DNA of 64,000 bases, taken from assembly GCF_027887165.1 (NCBI RefSeq), contig NC_077227.1, positions 446,090,462 to 446,154,461 of the forward strand, written 5' to 3'. The notes under the pieces were generated by a model. It worked only from the letters and a program-made list of their open reading frames with translations, was not told the origin of the DNA and did not search any database. Shown piece by piece: positions 1 to 9,787 of this stretch; the stretch's first letter is position 1, and each line of letters starts with the position of its first letter. The translations under genes were made by a program, and so were the position numbers. This DNA comes from Monodelphis domestica. Taxonomy: Eukaryota > Chordata > Mammalia > Didelphimorphia > Didelphidae.

Positions 1-1938
1 AAAATATGGATTAGTCTCAAGTCCAAAAAGAATTAATAGAGGAGCTCAAAAAGAAATGTATAAATCAAATAAGAGAGGGAAATTGAGAAAGAAAAGAAGA
101 AAAAATGGGAACAGAAATGAGAATAATACAGGAAAATCATGAAAAAAGAATCAACAACTTGGTAAAGGAGGCATAAAAAAAAACTGAAAAAAATTTAATA
201 TCTTAAAAAACGGAATAGGCCAATTGGTAAAAGAGGCACAAAAATCCAATGAAGAATAGAACAACTTAGAAAAGCAGAATTGGCCCTTTGGGAAAAGGAA
301 TATGTAAATTTAATGAGAAAAAGAACTCTTTTACAAAGTAGAATTGGACAAATGGAAAAAGAGGTACAATAGCTGACTCAAGAAAATCATGAAATTATTC
401 CTTAGAAAATAGAATTGGGCAACTGGAAGCTAATAATTATGAGACATCAAGAAACAGAGTCAAAAGAATGAAAAAAATAGAAGAAAAATTATCTCACTAG
501 AAAAAAAAAGTGATCTGAAAAATGAATTCAGATCATCTGAGAATTGTCAGGTCACCTGAAAGCCATGTTCAAAAAAGGAACTTGGACATTATCTTTCAAC
601 AAATTATCAAGGAAAAGGGCCCTGATATTCCAAAACCAGAGGGGAAAATAGAAATTTAAAGAATCCATTGGTCACCTCCTGAAAGATACCAAAAGGATAA
701 CTCCCAGGAATATTATAGTCAAATTCCAGAACTTCTAGGTCAAGGAGAAAATATTTCAAGCAGCCAAAAAGAAACAAAATATCATGGAGCTATAGTTGGG
801 ATAACACAAGATTTAGCGTTTTCTAAATTAAAGGATTGGAAGGCCTGGAATATGATATTCCTGAAGGCAAAGGAGCTTCAACTAAGAATGACTTACTCAG
901 CAAAACTGAGCATACTCCTTTAGGTGGGAAAATGGGTATTTAATAAAGGACTTTATTGCATTTCCTATTGAAAAGACCAGAACTGAATGGAAAATTTGAC
1001 TCAAGAAAAGCATAAAAATATAAATAGGAACGAGAATTCAGAAGCCATTCAACAAGGTTAAATTGTGTACATCCTTCCATGGGGAGATGATTCTCGTAAC
1101 TTCAAAGAACTTTGACAGAGGGCAGGGTGTGATTTGAATGACAATGGGATGATATAAAAAAAATTATGAGAACAGGGAATGCATTGGGAGGAGAAGGAAA
1201 GGAAAAACAAAATTGTAAACATGCATAAGAAAGGCATGAAAGATCAGTTTTACAGTGGAGAAGGAGTTGGGGAGAAAAGCATGTGAACCTTATTGCCATC
1301 AGAACTGGATCAATGAGGGAAGAACATACACAATCATTGAATATAGAAAGTTGTCTTATCCTACAGGAAAGTAGGAAGGGGAAGAGAAGGGAAGGGAGAG
1401 AGGCTAATAGAAAATCGTGGGTTGTGGAGGTCAAAAACTAAAGTGTAAATGGGACAGAGTAATATAATACACAGTAATCACAATGATGCAGAAATCTTTT
1501 ACAAGTCTAATAAAAGCTTCATTTCTTAAATGTATAGAGAAATTAGTTGAACATATAAGAATACAAGTAATTCTCCAATTAATAAATGGTCAAAAGATAT
1601 GGACAGGCAGTTATCAAAGTAATTGAAACTTTCTATAGTTGTACAAAAATAAAGCCCATAAATCACTTAATTAGAGAAATATAAATTAAAACAACTTTTG
1701 AGGTACCACCCCAAACCTATCAAATTGACTTATGACAGAAAAAGAAAAAGACAGAACTTGGAGGGAATATGGGAAAGTTGAGACACAAATAAATGCACTG
1801 TGGGGGAGTTGTGAACTGATTCAGTTATTTTGGAGAATAATTTGGGCCTATGCCCGAACAACTCTATATAGCCTTGGACCCTGCAATATCATTAGTACAT
1901 TTATTTTCCAAAGAGATAAAAAATGAAAAGGGGAAAGA

Positions 1939-2004
<66 letters not shown>

Positions 2005-2625
2005 GCTATAGACACACAAAAATATTTAAAGCAACTTGTTTTGTTGTGGCAAAGAATTAGAAAGTGAGGCTAACTCACATTGGGGAATGACTAAGTTATA
2101 ATATATGATTGTAATGAAATACTATCGTGCTGTAAGAAATGACAAGCAGGAGAAAAACTCAGAAAAACCTGGAAAGACATAACATGAACTGAAGCAGAAT
2201 GAAGCGGAACCAGAAGAATACTGTACAAAGTGATAAAAATACTGTCCAAAACAACTGAATAACAGCTGTACCCAGCAATATAATGATCCAAAATTATTCC
2301 AAAGGACCCATGATAGAAAATGCCATTTGCTTCTACAGAAAAAGAACTAATAGAATCTGAATCCTAACCAAAGCAAACATTATTTACTTTCTAAATTTTA
2401 TTTGAGTTTTCTTTCACAAAATGATTAATGTAGAAAAATATTTTACATGATTGTACATGTAAAATCTATGAGATTGCATGCCATCTCAGTGGGGGGAGGG
2501 TGGGTGGAAGAAAGGGAGGTTGAGAATTTAAGACACAGTATTCTTTGGAAAATATTGGAAATTATTTTTACATGTAAAATGGGAGGAGGAAAGTAAAATA
2601 AAAAAAATATATATAAAAATCCATG
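1..2625 (+). repeat. HAL1-like (half-L1) retrotransposon remnant
   Basis: The first 1,080 bases read as a decayed L1-type ORF1: A-rich text coding for a Lys/Glu-rich coiled coil, then a recognisable C-terminal stretch near 600-650 (IIKEKGPDIPKPEGK). From about 1500 the sequence is already the extreme end of an L1 ORF2 (a YHP-like segment near 1700, a LWGSCELIQLFWRIIW-like segment near 1795-1850) and then the L1 3' UTR, ending near 2620 in an A-rich tail. The endonuclease and reverse transcriptase are absent, which is the layout of HAL1 elements. An internally deleted L1 is the alternative. It is old and has no usable frame. Confidence 0.65.
1940..2004. repeat. (CT)n-(TA)n microsatellite
   Basis: A CT run (1940-1972) passes through a short TTTCTA link into a TA run (1977-2004). 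It lies inside the 3' part of the HAL1-like element, so it grew after that insertion. Confidence 0.9.
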
Positions 2626-3043
2626 TATCCTCTACACATTTTTTCAAAATAACAAATTTTCTCAGATGTTTTTCATCCTACCACAAATTTAAAGGATGGT
2701 AAATACATCTGTCTATATTATTGATAGTTATACAAAATGATAAAGAAATCCTGGTATGTACAAAAAAAATGAAGATTATAAGTATATAGTGAGTATAAGT
2801 AATGATGGAGAGGGTGATCTGCAAGAAAAGACAGAATGGAACTTGAATTTGACTTAGCAATGAGAAAGGCTACTTCTGTGAGGTAAGGTGGAGCTAGGAG
2901 GCATTTTAGTTATAAGATATGAAGAGGGATTAAAAGGAAAATCTTTGTTAATAGCCTGTTTTTCAGAGTGAAATATATAGAGTTCTCAGAAGCTGTGGGA
3001 GGCTTGAGGAGGGATGAAAAGTTGTAGAAAAGCTGCTGTGGCA

Positions 3044-3245
3044 GGGCAGCTGGTTGGCTCAGTGGATTGAGAGCCAGGCCTAGAGACAGGAGGTCCTGGG
3101 TTCAGATCTGGTCTCAGACACTTCCTAGCTGTGTGACCCTGGGCAAATCACTTACCCCCGTTGCCTACCTTTACCAGTCTTCTGCCTTAGAACCAATACT
3201 CAGTAATGATTCCAAGATGGAAGGTAAGGATTTAAAAAAAAAAAC
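3044..3245 (+). repeat. Marsupial CORE-SINE (MAR1/SINE1 type), full length
   Basis: This is the first of many copies. The head is tRNA-like with a box A (TGGCTCAGTGG) and a box B-like GGTTCAGATCTGG. The core GTGTGACCCTGGGCAA is the segment shared by CORE-SINEs and MIR. The tail half (TTCTGCCTTAGAACCAATAC, then TTCCAAGATGGAAGGTAAGG) ends in poly-A. Its consistent presence in the window is the main evidence for a marsupial genome. The exact subfamily name is uncertain. Confidence 0.88.
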
Positions 3246-3810
3246 AGTCATCAAAAATTACTGTGGCAAGTGAGATAGTCAGTGAAGGAGATATAAAAGG
3301 ATTGCCTTGCTGCAGTGAGGACCTTGTTGGGATTATATAATAAAATAGTAATGGATCCATTCAGCACAATTTTGTAAAAAAAATATGTTTCATCTTCATT
3401 CAGTAACGTGAGTAGACACAAAGACAGCAGAATGTGGGAGTAATCCAAGGCCGAGGTTAAACATGGCATAATCTTTGATAGGAAATGGGGCAAGGGACTT
3501 GAGAACAATTGAACATATGAATCCAAAGGATCTAGATGAAGAAGGGAATAGAGTAGGGGGTATAGGAGTGATAGAGCCTAGAAAAGAACTGAGGAGTAGA
3601 GGTAAGGATGTGCTGAAGCCAGCTCTATAAGGCTATCAACATACTGCAAAATTTTTTGTGTGAGCATTTATACTTTTAACAAATCAGCAAATGCTACTAC
3701 AAACCTGGACTTGATTTAAATTGCTTTGTTGGTTTAAGACTTAAAATGAAGGAGAAAATGTTATGCAGATTAAGCTTTAAAATGAGAGGAAAGACAGTTC
3801 TGTATTGTCA

Positions 3811-4050
3811 TTGTAATGACAATGCCAGTGTTTAGGCAAAATTCATGAAGGTCATCAAATGGAATGATGTCAAAGAAGAGTTAAAAAGATGTGACCCAAA
3901 GTAGTGTCTTCCTTCTATACAGCTTCATAAACAACTTAAAGATTTGTTGTAAATAAAGTAATCTTTCAAATAATGACTCATTAATATTATGTGTGCAGTT
4001 ACCTTGATTTTATAGTTGAATTTTGCTAAACAGAGGCATTGTCATTACAA
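3811..4050. mobile_element. Small non-autonomous DNA transposon (MITE-like) with long terminal inverted repeats
   Basis: The segment 3811-3844 (begins TTGTAATGACAATGCC, ends GCAAAATTC) recurs in reverse complement at 4018-4050, with two mismatches and one gap by eye. The two arms bound about 173 bp without coding capacity. This is the structure of a short inverted-terminal-repeat element. I cannot assign a superfamily, and the true outer ends may lie a few bases further out. Confidence 0.6.
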
Positions 4051-4598
4051 TTCCTCAAAATGGGAAGGATATTTGAAATGATCTACCTTCAGATGTGGAA
4101 AAAAATATTCTCCAATAAAAAGAACAGTGTGAGTTAGCAAGAAATCTCAAAAGACATTTTGGTTTGAGGTAATACTTAGAATCAAAGAGGCACTTCTGTT
4201 CTTAACCAACAAGGAATGGGGGATGGAGAAGAACTGATCCTGAGGCAGATTATAAAACATGAGACATTTTCCAAATTTTATGACTGTACTTCATGTGGAT
4301 GGGTTACAAATTCTATATCAGATATAGTTGTATTTGAATGTAAGTACAAAAATCCATTTTTCATTACTGTAACTTATGATCACAAATTATCAATGTATAT
4401 GCAGAGAAAGGCATTTCAAAATAGGCTGATAGGGACTTCAGATTTGTAGATTAAAGAAAGACATGTCATGTTCTTATTATACTAGGGTATTGCTATTAGT
4501 GTACTAACTTATTTTGCCACTGTCTTGTAAAAAACAAAACAAAACACTTGTAAAATGAGGTTTTGGGGATTATATTTTTGTATTTTGTGTATGTTTAG

Positions 4599-4687
4599 AT
4601 TTTGCCAAACACACAGAATTTCTGGAAGCCATAAGTAGTGCTTTAAGGACTCTCTTGCAGATAATGGCATCCAAGAACATTTCTCAG
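4599..4687 (+). CDS. HEATR3: HEATR3 coding exon (fourth from the 3' end)
   Basis: HEATR3, the animal counterpart of yeast Syo1, is a HEAT/ARM-repeat protein that holds RPL5 and RPL11 and helps deliver them for 5S RNP and 60S ribosome assembly. This 89-nt exon starts with two bases that finish a split codon and then reads [19 protein letters not shown] and on to NISQ. The acceptor is TGTTTAG at 4592-4598 and the donor is CAG|GTGAGA at 4687/4688. The helix-rich text is one HEAT-repeat helix of the C-terminal solenoid. Identification rests on remembered similarity to human HEATR3 here and in the next three exons, which together give the last 176 residues of a protein of about 680. Earlier exons lie outside the window. 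Confidence 0.9.
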
Positions 4688-4807
4688 GTGAGATTTTTTC
4701 TTTTTTGTATAAAATTTGGGGTTAAGTGGAAGGTATTTGTTACACAGGTAAGCAAAGTTTAATGATTTATTTCTGTAGTTTGAATGACCTTGCAACAAAC
4801 TCTTAGA

Positions 4808-4951
4808 ATAATAATAATATTAATAGTAGCTAGCATTTATTTGCAAAGCCCAAGGTCACACAGCTCAAAAGAGTTTGATTCCAGATTTAAACTCAGATCT
4901 TCCTGACTTCTGTTCCAGTGCTCTATTCACTGTGTCACCTATCTTCTGACT
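4808..4951 (-). repeat. MIR-type SINE fragment
   Basis: Contains the antisense CORE signature (CCCAAGGTCACACAGCT) followed by GACTTCTGTTCCAGTGCTC and ATTCACTGTGTCACCT, the usual degenerate MIR order in reverse. Confidence 0.65.
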
Positions 4952-5072
4952 TTATAAATAATCATAGGGATTATTGGCCCAGTTATGCTTTGTATTTGGT
5001 GGCAATAAATAAATAGTAAAAAAGCAGTTAATGATTTTTACCCTTCTGAACAGTAGCCCCTTGTTATTCCTG

Positions 5073-5346
5073 GATAGACAAGAGTAAATTTTATTCCTAG
5101 TACTGAATGTTCAAACTTTACTTTTTAGAGATTCTATAATAAATTTAATAATTTATTTAGGTGGAAATTGTATTGAAATAGATGAGTTTGGAACATTTTC
5201 CTGTTTGCTTTTTAAAATGGAGCATGGCTTTGCTATTGAAGTAAATATATAATGTCTATGTCATTTTTAGTTGTATTATTGAGAGCAGAATTTTTTAAAT
5301 TCTAATTATAAAAATTTCACTATACTTGGGATTTTCATCTGATTTT
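5073..5346 (+). repeat. Duplicated intron segment, copy 1
   Basis: About 275 bases beginning GATAGACAAGAGTAAATT and ending TTTTCATCTGATT recur as a direct repeat at 8932-9206, at roughly 90 percent identity by eye. Neither copy includes an exon. It is either a local segmental duplication inside HEATR3 or two copies of an interspersed repeat I do not recognise. Confidence 0.85.
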
Positions 5347-5534
5347 AAATTGGGAATCACAGGCCATGACTTTTTTTTTTAGTAAACATTTAGTTTTTTT
5401 CCCATGTTACTTCTGATAGGAGCTAAAAGCACGTAGAAGGTTTATGAACTCATATGAGAGATCAACTGTAGAAAAACTGAGGACTAACCAAATATTTCTT
5501 TGGTAATTGGTTGTGCTACCTTTTAAGAAAAATA

Positions 5535-6115
5535 TCAAATACCGGCAATACTATTATTAGGTCTGTATCCTAAAGAGTTTAAAAGAAAAAAAAAGGAAAA
5601 GGACCTATATGTACAAAAATATTTATAATAGTCCTTTTTGTGATATATGATTGTAATGGAATATTATTGTACTAAAAATATGATGAGCAGTAGGATATCA
5701 GAAAAACTTGGGGAAATTTACATGAACTGATGCAGAGTGAAGTAAGCAGAACCAGGAGAACATTGTACACCATAATAGCAATATTGTTCTATGACCTGTG
5801 AATAATTTAGTTATTCCCAGTAATATGGTGATCCAAGACAGTTTCAAAGGACTCATGATGAAAAATTGTCAGCTGCTTCCAGAGAATCTGAATCCAGACT
5901 TAAGCATACTATATTTCACTTTCTTCATTTTTTCAAGTTTTCTTCCCCAAAAGAATTAATATGGAAAAATGTTTTACATAATTTCACATGTAAAATCTAA
6001 ATTGGATTGCTTACCTTCCCAACAAGGCTAGAGGAGAGGGGAGGGAGAGTGAAAGTGAAAACCAAGATAAAACAAACATCAATTGTTTTTACATGTAATT
6101 GAGGAAAAGAAGAAA
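5535..6115 (+). repeat. L1 3' end fragment
   Basis: The order of landmarks matches the other L1 3' ends in the window: AGGTCTGTATCCTAAAGAG, GTACAAAAATATTTATAA, GAACTGATGCAGAGTGAAG, AGCAGAACCAGGAGAACATT, then a G-rich patch near 6030 and TTTTACATGTAATTGAGG. It is 5'-truncated, as most L1 copies are. Confidence 0.85.
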
Positions 6116-6251
6116 ATAATTAGACTACTGTCTAGTTTTCCCAGACATTTCTGTTGGATACTCATTCTTTATCCCAGTAAATGGGGTCTTCGGGTTTATC
6201 ATATATACTACTCTTTGTTTGTTGTCTACCTAATCAGTTTCTCCATTTTTC

Positions 6252-6441
6252 CCCCCCTTAACCCTTACCTTTCATCTTAGAATTAATACTAAGTATTGCT
6301 TCCAAGGCAGAATAAGGCCAAGGGGGACAAGTGATTTGCCCACAGTCACACAACTAAGAAGTTGTTTAAGGCTAGATTTGAACCCAGGACCTCTCATGTC
6401 TAGGTCTGGTTCTCAAATCTACTGAGCCACTTAGTTGCCCC
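6252..6441 (-). repeat. Marsupial CORE-SINE, antisense
   Basis: Reads in reverse from the tail (CCCTTACCTTTCATCTTAG) through the CORE (GCCCACAGTCACACAACT) to the head (CTACTGAGCCACTTAGTTGC). It diverges more than the sense copy at 3044. Confidence 0.85.
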
Positions 6442-7020
6442 TAGTATAATATTTTTAAGCACATAAAATACATCTTTTCTGAGGATCTTTAAGTCTATAT
6501 TAAGAAAGATGAATCCAAATGACTTGGAAATGAATTTTATTTGGATGGATGCTTTTTATTTTATACTTCACTTTATTTTTTTTAAATATTTTTTATTGAA
6601 AGGTTAGATGACTTGTTCATAGTTAGATAGTTCAAATATAATAGCAGCACGATACAAATCCAGATCTTTAGGTCTAACACAGCAGTTGATCTCCTATGAT
6701 GTTTACAACATATGTAATCTATCTAAGATATGAAAATGAGCTCAAAAGAAAGACTCATGAAATCTTCAAGTGCAAAACAGTAGTGGGTAAGACCTTGGCT
6801 AAGTTTACTGTTGTGATAACATTGATATTAACAATAGCATCAAAGTTCTAGATTTCATAATGAGGAATCTGCCTTTTGATTCCCTGGATTTTTAATTATA
6901 TTGTATCTTCTCAACAAGTGATTTCATTGTGCATGCTAATGAAATCTAATGTGTTGTCCTAAACTGCTAAATGGATTCAATCTAACATGAAATTATATGT
7001 CCCCTACTATCTCTCAACAG

Positions 7021-7164
7021 TGCATGACTCCTGAGCAGCTGATGTCATTATGTGAAGCTGGCATTCATAGCAGTAATATTGGTGTTAGAGTAAATGTCGT
7101 TAGTATTTTAGGAATCACAGGCAGTGTCTTATCCAAAGAAGATGGTACCCTTGAAACATTGAAG
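7021..7164 (+). CDS. HEATR3: HEATR3 coding exon (third from the 3' end)
   Basis: A 144-nt, phase-0 exon of 48 codons, reading [19 protein letters not shown] and ending [10 protein letters not shown]. The acceptor is CTCTCAACAG ending at 7020 and the donor is AAG|GTAAAA at 7164/7165. It encodes two alpha-helical segments of the C-terminal HEAT solenoid, including the strongly conserved [17 protein letters not shown] run. Because both boundaries are phase 0, skipping this exon would keep the frame. No break is seen. Confidence 0.93.
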
Positions 7165-7349
7165 GTAAAATATTTTTCTAGAATAAAATTCTAGTTTTCA
7201 AATTTGTAGTGTTATTTACATAGAGCGCTGAGAAATTGTGACCTGACCCATGTAGTTGGAATGGATAACTGGTGGGACTTGAACTGGGGCCTTCTTAATT
7301 TCAAGGCCAGCTTAATAGTGTAATGGGTAAAATTTTTAGCTTCTGGGAT

Positions 7350-7863
7350 TGTTATAATATTGAACAATGGCCGCCAAGGAATTTACTTATGAAATTCCTA
7401 AAATGAAACACTCAAGTCAGAATGGAGTTTATGGAGGTTTAATCACACTGGGAGTAGGGAAAGGAGAGGGAGAGAAGGAGAGAAGAGAAAAGGGAAAGGG
7501 GCTACTCAACCTCTGACCAAGGCAGAGTGAGTTCTAGGCCCAAAGGGCCAAGGTGGAAAGAATCAGTCCTTAACTCACGTGAGTGATCTGAAGGAAAGCT
7601 GTCTGCGGGCGTCCTCTCCCTCCAAGCTCCTAATACCAACTCCTCTAGCTCTCTCCACAGGAAGTCAGCGAATTCCAGAGGCTGTTCCCTACCTCACTTC
7701 CTGTCTCTCACAAGTGCCAATGGTTGGCTCTAGCTTAGCTTAGGACAGCCCAGGTGGGCAGTTAGTTATTTCTGATTTGTCATTGACTAGCACATGCCCG
7801 TGTAGTGTGGGTGTGCACAATTTTTTGGGTGCTAGACCAAGATGGAAACTTTTAAAATTCACA
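7350..7863 (-). mobile_element. Solitary ERV-type LTR (fossil), antisense
   Basis: Read on the minus strand it begins TGTGAATTTT and ends GGCGGCCATTGTTCAA then TTATAACA, giving the TG...CA ends of an LTR about 514 bp long. A pyrimidine-rich block and an ATTAAA-like polyadenylation region precede the 3' end. No internal retroviral sequence adjoins it, so it is probably a solo LTR. The family name is not known to me. It is a non-coding relic within a HEATR3 intron. Confidence 0.55.
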
Positions 7864-8107
7864 ATATCCACCATACTAAATGCTGTGTCCTTTAAATATA
7901 ATTTTCACAATTCACTGTCCTACTTCATTCTGTGATTGAAGATGTAGAAATGATAAAATATATTTCATTTGAAGTTTAATTTTTAAAAATCTAGTTTTTT
8001 GAATAATCCTTTAGTGTCTAGTGTAGGATTTTTAAAAATTGAAGTAGTAGACTTGGCATAATTTGGAAAATTTTAATTTGCCATGATTTGCCAAAAAATT
8101 AACATTC

Positions 8108-8294
8108 TTTTTTTTTTAAACCCTTCTGTCTTGAAGCCAATTGGCTCTAAGGCAGAAGAGTGATAAGGGCTAGGCAATGGGGGTTAAGTGACTTGTCCAG
8201 GGTCTCACTTCTGGGAAGTGTCTGAGGCCAGATGTGAACCTAGGACCTCCCGTCTCTAGGCTCTCAATCCACTGAGCCACCCAGCTGCCCCCAA
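8108..8294 (-). repeat. Marsupial CORE-SINE, antisense
   Basis: A well preserved copy: poly-T start, AAACCCTTCTGTCTTG, the CORE in reverse (CCAGGGTCTCACTTC), and the head ending CCACTGAGCCACCCAGCTGC. Confidence 0.9.
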
Positions 8295-8700
8295 AAGTTA
8301 ACATTCTTAAACACCTGTTAAAGGTCTATAATTATAGTTTAGAAAGATAAAAATATATTTCTCATACTTAGTTTAGAAATTTGAAAGCCTGTGGGGAAGT
8401 GATTTTATTTTTATAACTTAAGGAGGGACAAAGGGATGTGATAAGGCATCAGTGAAAAAGGTTTGTGGTCTTTGTTTTTCCCTGTGGAGAAGAGTCATGT
8501 GTTGTTAGAGTTCAAAGTGACTGCCTTATCTAGATTCCCAGATAAAAAGTTCTAAATCCAGAGGGAAAGTGACTTGCCTGAGAGATGATATGGACAATAA
8601 GACAATATAAGTACAACTCAAAAATCATACTAGTAGTCTTCCTCATATACCCACAGCTCATGGACTTTTACATCTGTAGTTCTTTTAAGTGTTAAATGAA

Positions 8701-8902
8701 GGGGCAGCTGGGTAGCTCAGTGGATTGAGAGCCAGGCCTAGAGACGGAAGGCACTAGGTTCAAATCTGACCTCAGACACTTCCCAGAAGTGAGACCCTGG
8801 GCAAGTCACTTGACCCCCATTGCCTAGCCCTTACCACTTTTCTGCCTTGGAACCAATACACAGTACTGATTCCAAGATGGAAGGTAAGGGTTTAAAAAAA
8901 AA
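8701..8902 (+). repeat. Marsupial CORE-SINE, sense
   Basis: A near-consensus copy starting GGGGCAGCTGGGTAGCTC and ending GGAAGGTAAGGGTTT plus poly-A. It sits about 400 bp from the antisense copy at 8108-8294, so an intronic transcript could pair the two. Confidence 0.92.
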
Positions 8903-8931
8903 GAGTGTTAAATGTTTTTCAAACAAAAACA

Positions 8932-9206
8932 GATAGATGAGAGTAAATTTTATTCCTAGTACGAATGTTCAAACTTTACTTTTTAGGGATTCTATAATAA
9001 ATTTAATAATTTACTTAGGTGGAAGTTGTATTGAAATAGATGAGTTCGGAACATTTTCCTGTTTGTTTTTTTTAAATGAAGCATAGTTTTGCTATTGAAG
9101 TAAATGTATATGTGTCTATGTCATTTTTAGTTGTATTATTGAGAACAGAATTTTCAAAACTCTATTTAAAAAACTTCACTATACTTGGGATTTTCATCTG
9201 ATTCTT
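8932..9206 (+). repeat. Duplicated intron segment, copy 2
   Basis: Direct repeat of 5073-5346. It differs by scattered substitutions and small indels (for example GTACTGAATG against GTACGAATG), and it stops at the same point, after TTTTCATCTGATT. Confidence 0.85.
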
Positions 9207-9290
9207 AAAGATTATGATGTATTTTAAAAATATTTTAATTGCTTTTTGGAGTGTAACCTTTCAGGAATAAATAATTCTATTTTGTTTCAG

Positions 9291-9467
9291 ACTATTGGCA
9301 GATTTCTTCTTGAAGTAGCCACCAAAGATTCTTCTCTTGTAGTAGCCGGAGAAACTCTAGATGCCATCTTTGATGTTTTTGCAGATGGTAAAGAGGCTGA
9401 AAAGGCAGCAGTTGAGATCAAATTATTATCTGCACTGAAAGAATTCCAGCCAGTTTTCAAAACAAAG
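9291..9467 (+). CDS. HEATR3: HEATR3 coding exon (second from the 3' end)
   Basis: A 177-nt, phase-0 exon of 59 codons beginning [13 protein letters not shown] and ending [11 protein letters not shown]. The acceptor is TTTTGTTTCAG ending at 9290 and the donor is AAG|GTATAT at 9467/9468. It covers a HEAT-like helix pair with the conserved [19 protein letters not shown] segment. The donor runs straight into a TA/TG repeat, described separately. Nothing in the frame is broken. Confidence 0.93.
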
Positions 9468-9468
9468 G

Positions 9469-9499
<31 letters not shown>

Positions 9500-9502
9500 A
9501 TA
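9468..9502 (+). repeat. (TA)n(TG)n repeat starting at the splice donor
   Basis: The intron opens GTATATATATATG and continues as TG repeats (9479-9499), then TATATAA. The run lies in the transcribed sense, so the pre-mRNA carries UG repeats about ten bases inside the 5' splice site. Confidence 0.9.
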
Positions 9503-9587
9503 TAATTTAAAGCCTTGTGGTTAGAATCAGATCAGTTTCAGCAGGCTGTGGGCATAAGGATTAATAATTTTTTTTTTAATCCTGTAT

Positions 9588-9787
9588 TTTATTTTTTAAA
9601 TCCTTACCTTCCAATTTAGAATCAATACTATATATTGGTTCCAAGGCAGAAGAATGAATGGTAAGGGCTAGGCAAAGGAGGTTAAGTGACTTGCCCAGGG
9701 TCACATAACTAGGAAGTATCTGAGGTCAAATTTGAACCTAGGATCTCTACACCTGGCTTTCAATCCACTGAGTTACCCAGGTGCCCT
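9588..9787 (-). repeat. Marsupial CORE-SINE, antisense
   Basis: Starts TTAAATCCTTACCTTCC and runs through GCCCAGGGTCACATAACT to CCACTGAGTTACCCAGGTGC. Confidence 0.88.

Larger units (their letters stand above)
1..4598 (+). other. HEATR3: HEATR3 intron upstream of the first visible exon
   Basis: Everything before the splice acceptor at 4597-4598 is inferred to be intron, because the exon that starts at 4599 opens in the middle of a codon. It holds a HAL1-like element (1-2625), one SINE (3044-3245) and a small inverted-repeat element (3811-4050). The stretches 2626-3043, 3246-3800 and 4060-4598 contain nothing I recognise. A 77-codon open frame at 4216-4449 has no similarity I can name and looks like chance. 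Confidence 0.75.
4688..7020 (+). other. HEATR3: HEATR3 intron (2.33 kb)
   Basis: Bounded by GTGAGA at 4688 and CTCTCAACAG ending at 7020. It contains a MIR fragment, the first copy of a duplicated intron segment, an L1 3' end and one SINE. The stretch 6442-7020 is AT-rich and I recognise nothing in it apart from the polypyrimidine tract before the acceptor. Confidence 0.85.
7165..9290 (+). other. HEATR3: HEATR3 intron (2.13 kb)
   Basis: Contains a solitary LTR fossil in antisense (7350-7863), two oppositely oriented SINEs, and the second copy of the duplicated segment, which ends 84 bases before the next exon. The stretch 7864-8107 and 8295-8700 show nothing I can name. Confidence 0.85.

Noticed and set aside
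3067-3273. Frames of 60-75 codons recurring in SINEs (for example at 3067 and 47768)
   Set aside because: They are identical shadows of the SINE sequence and not small proteins.
4216-4449. 77-codon frame with a pair of cysteines, suggesting a zinc finger
   Set aside because: The spacing does not fit C2H2 or other finger types, and it lies within an intron without splice signals.
8108-8902. Regularly spaced similar units considered as an array, for example CRISPR-like
   Set aside because: They are dispersed SINE copies in both orientations with poly-A tails and variable spacing. The genome is vertebrate and there are no short direct repeats with unique spacers.
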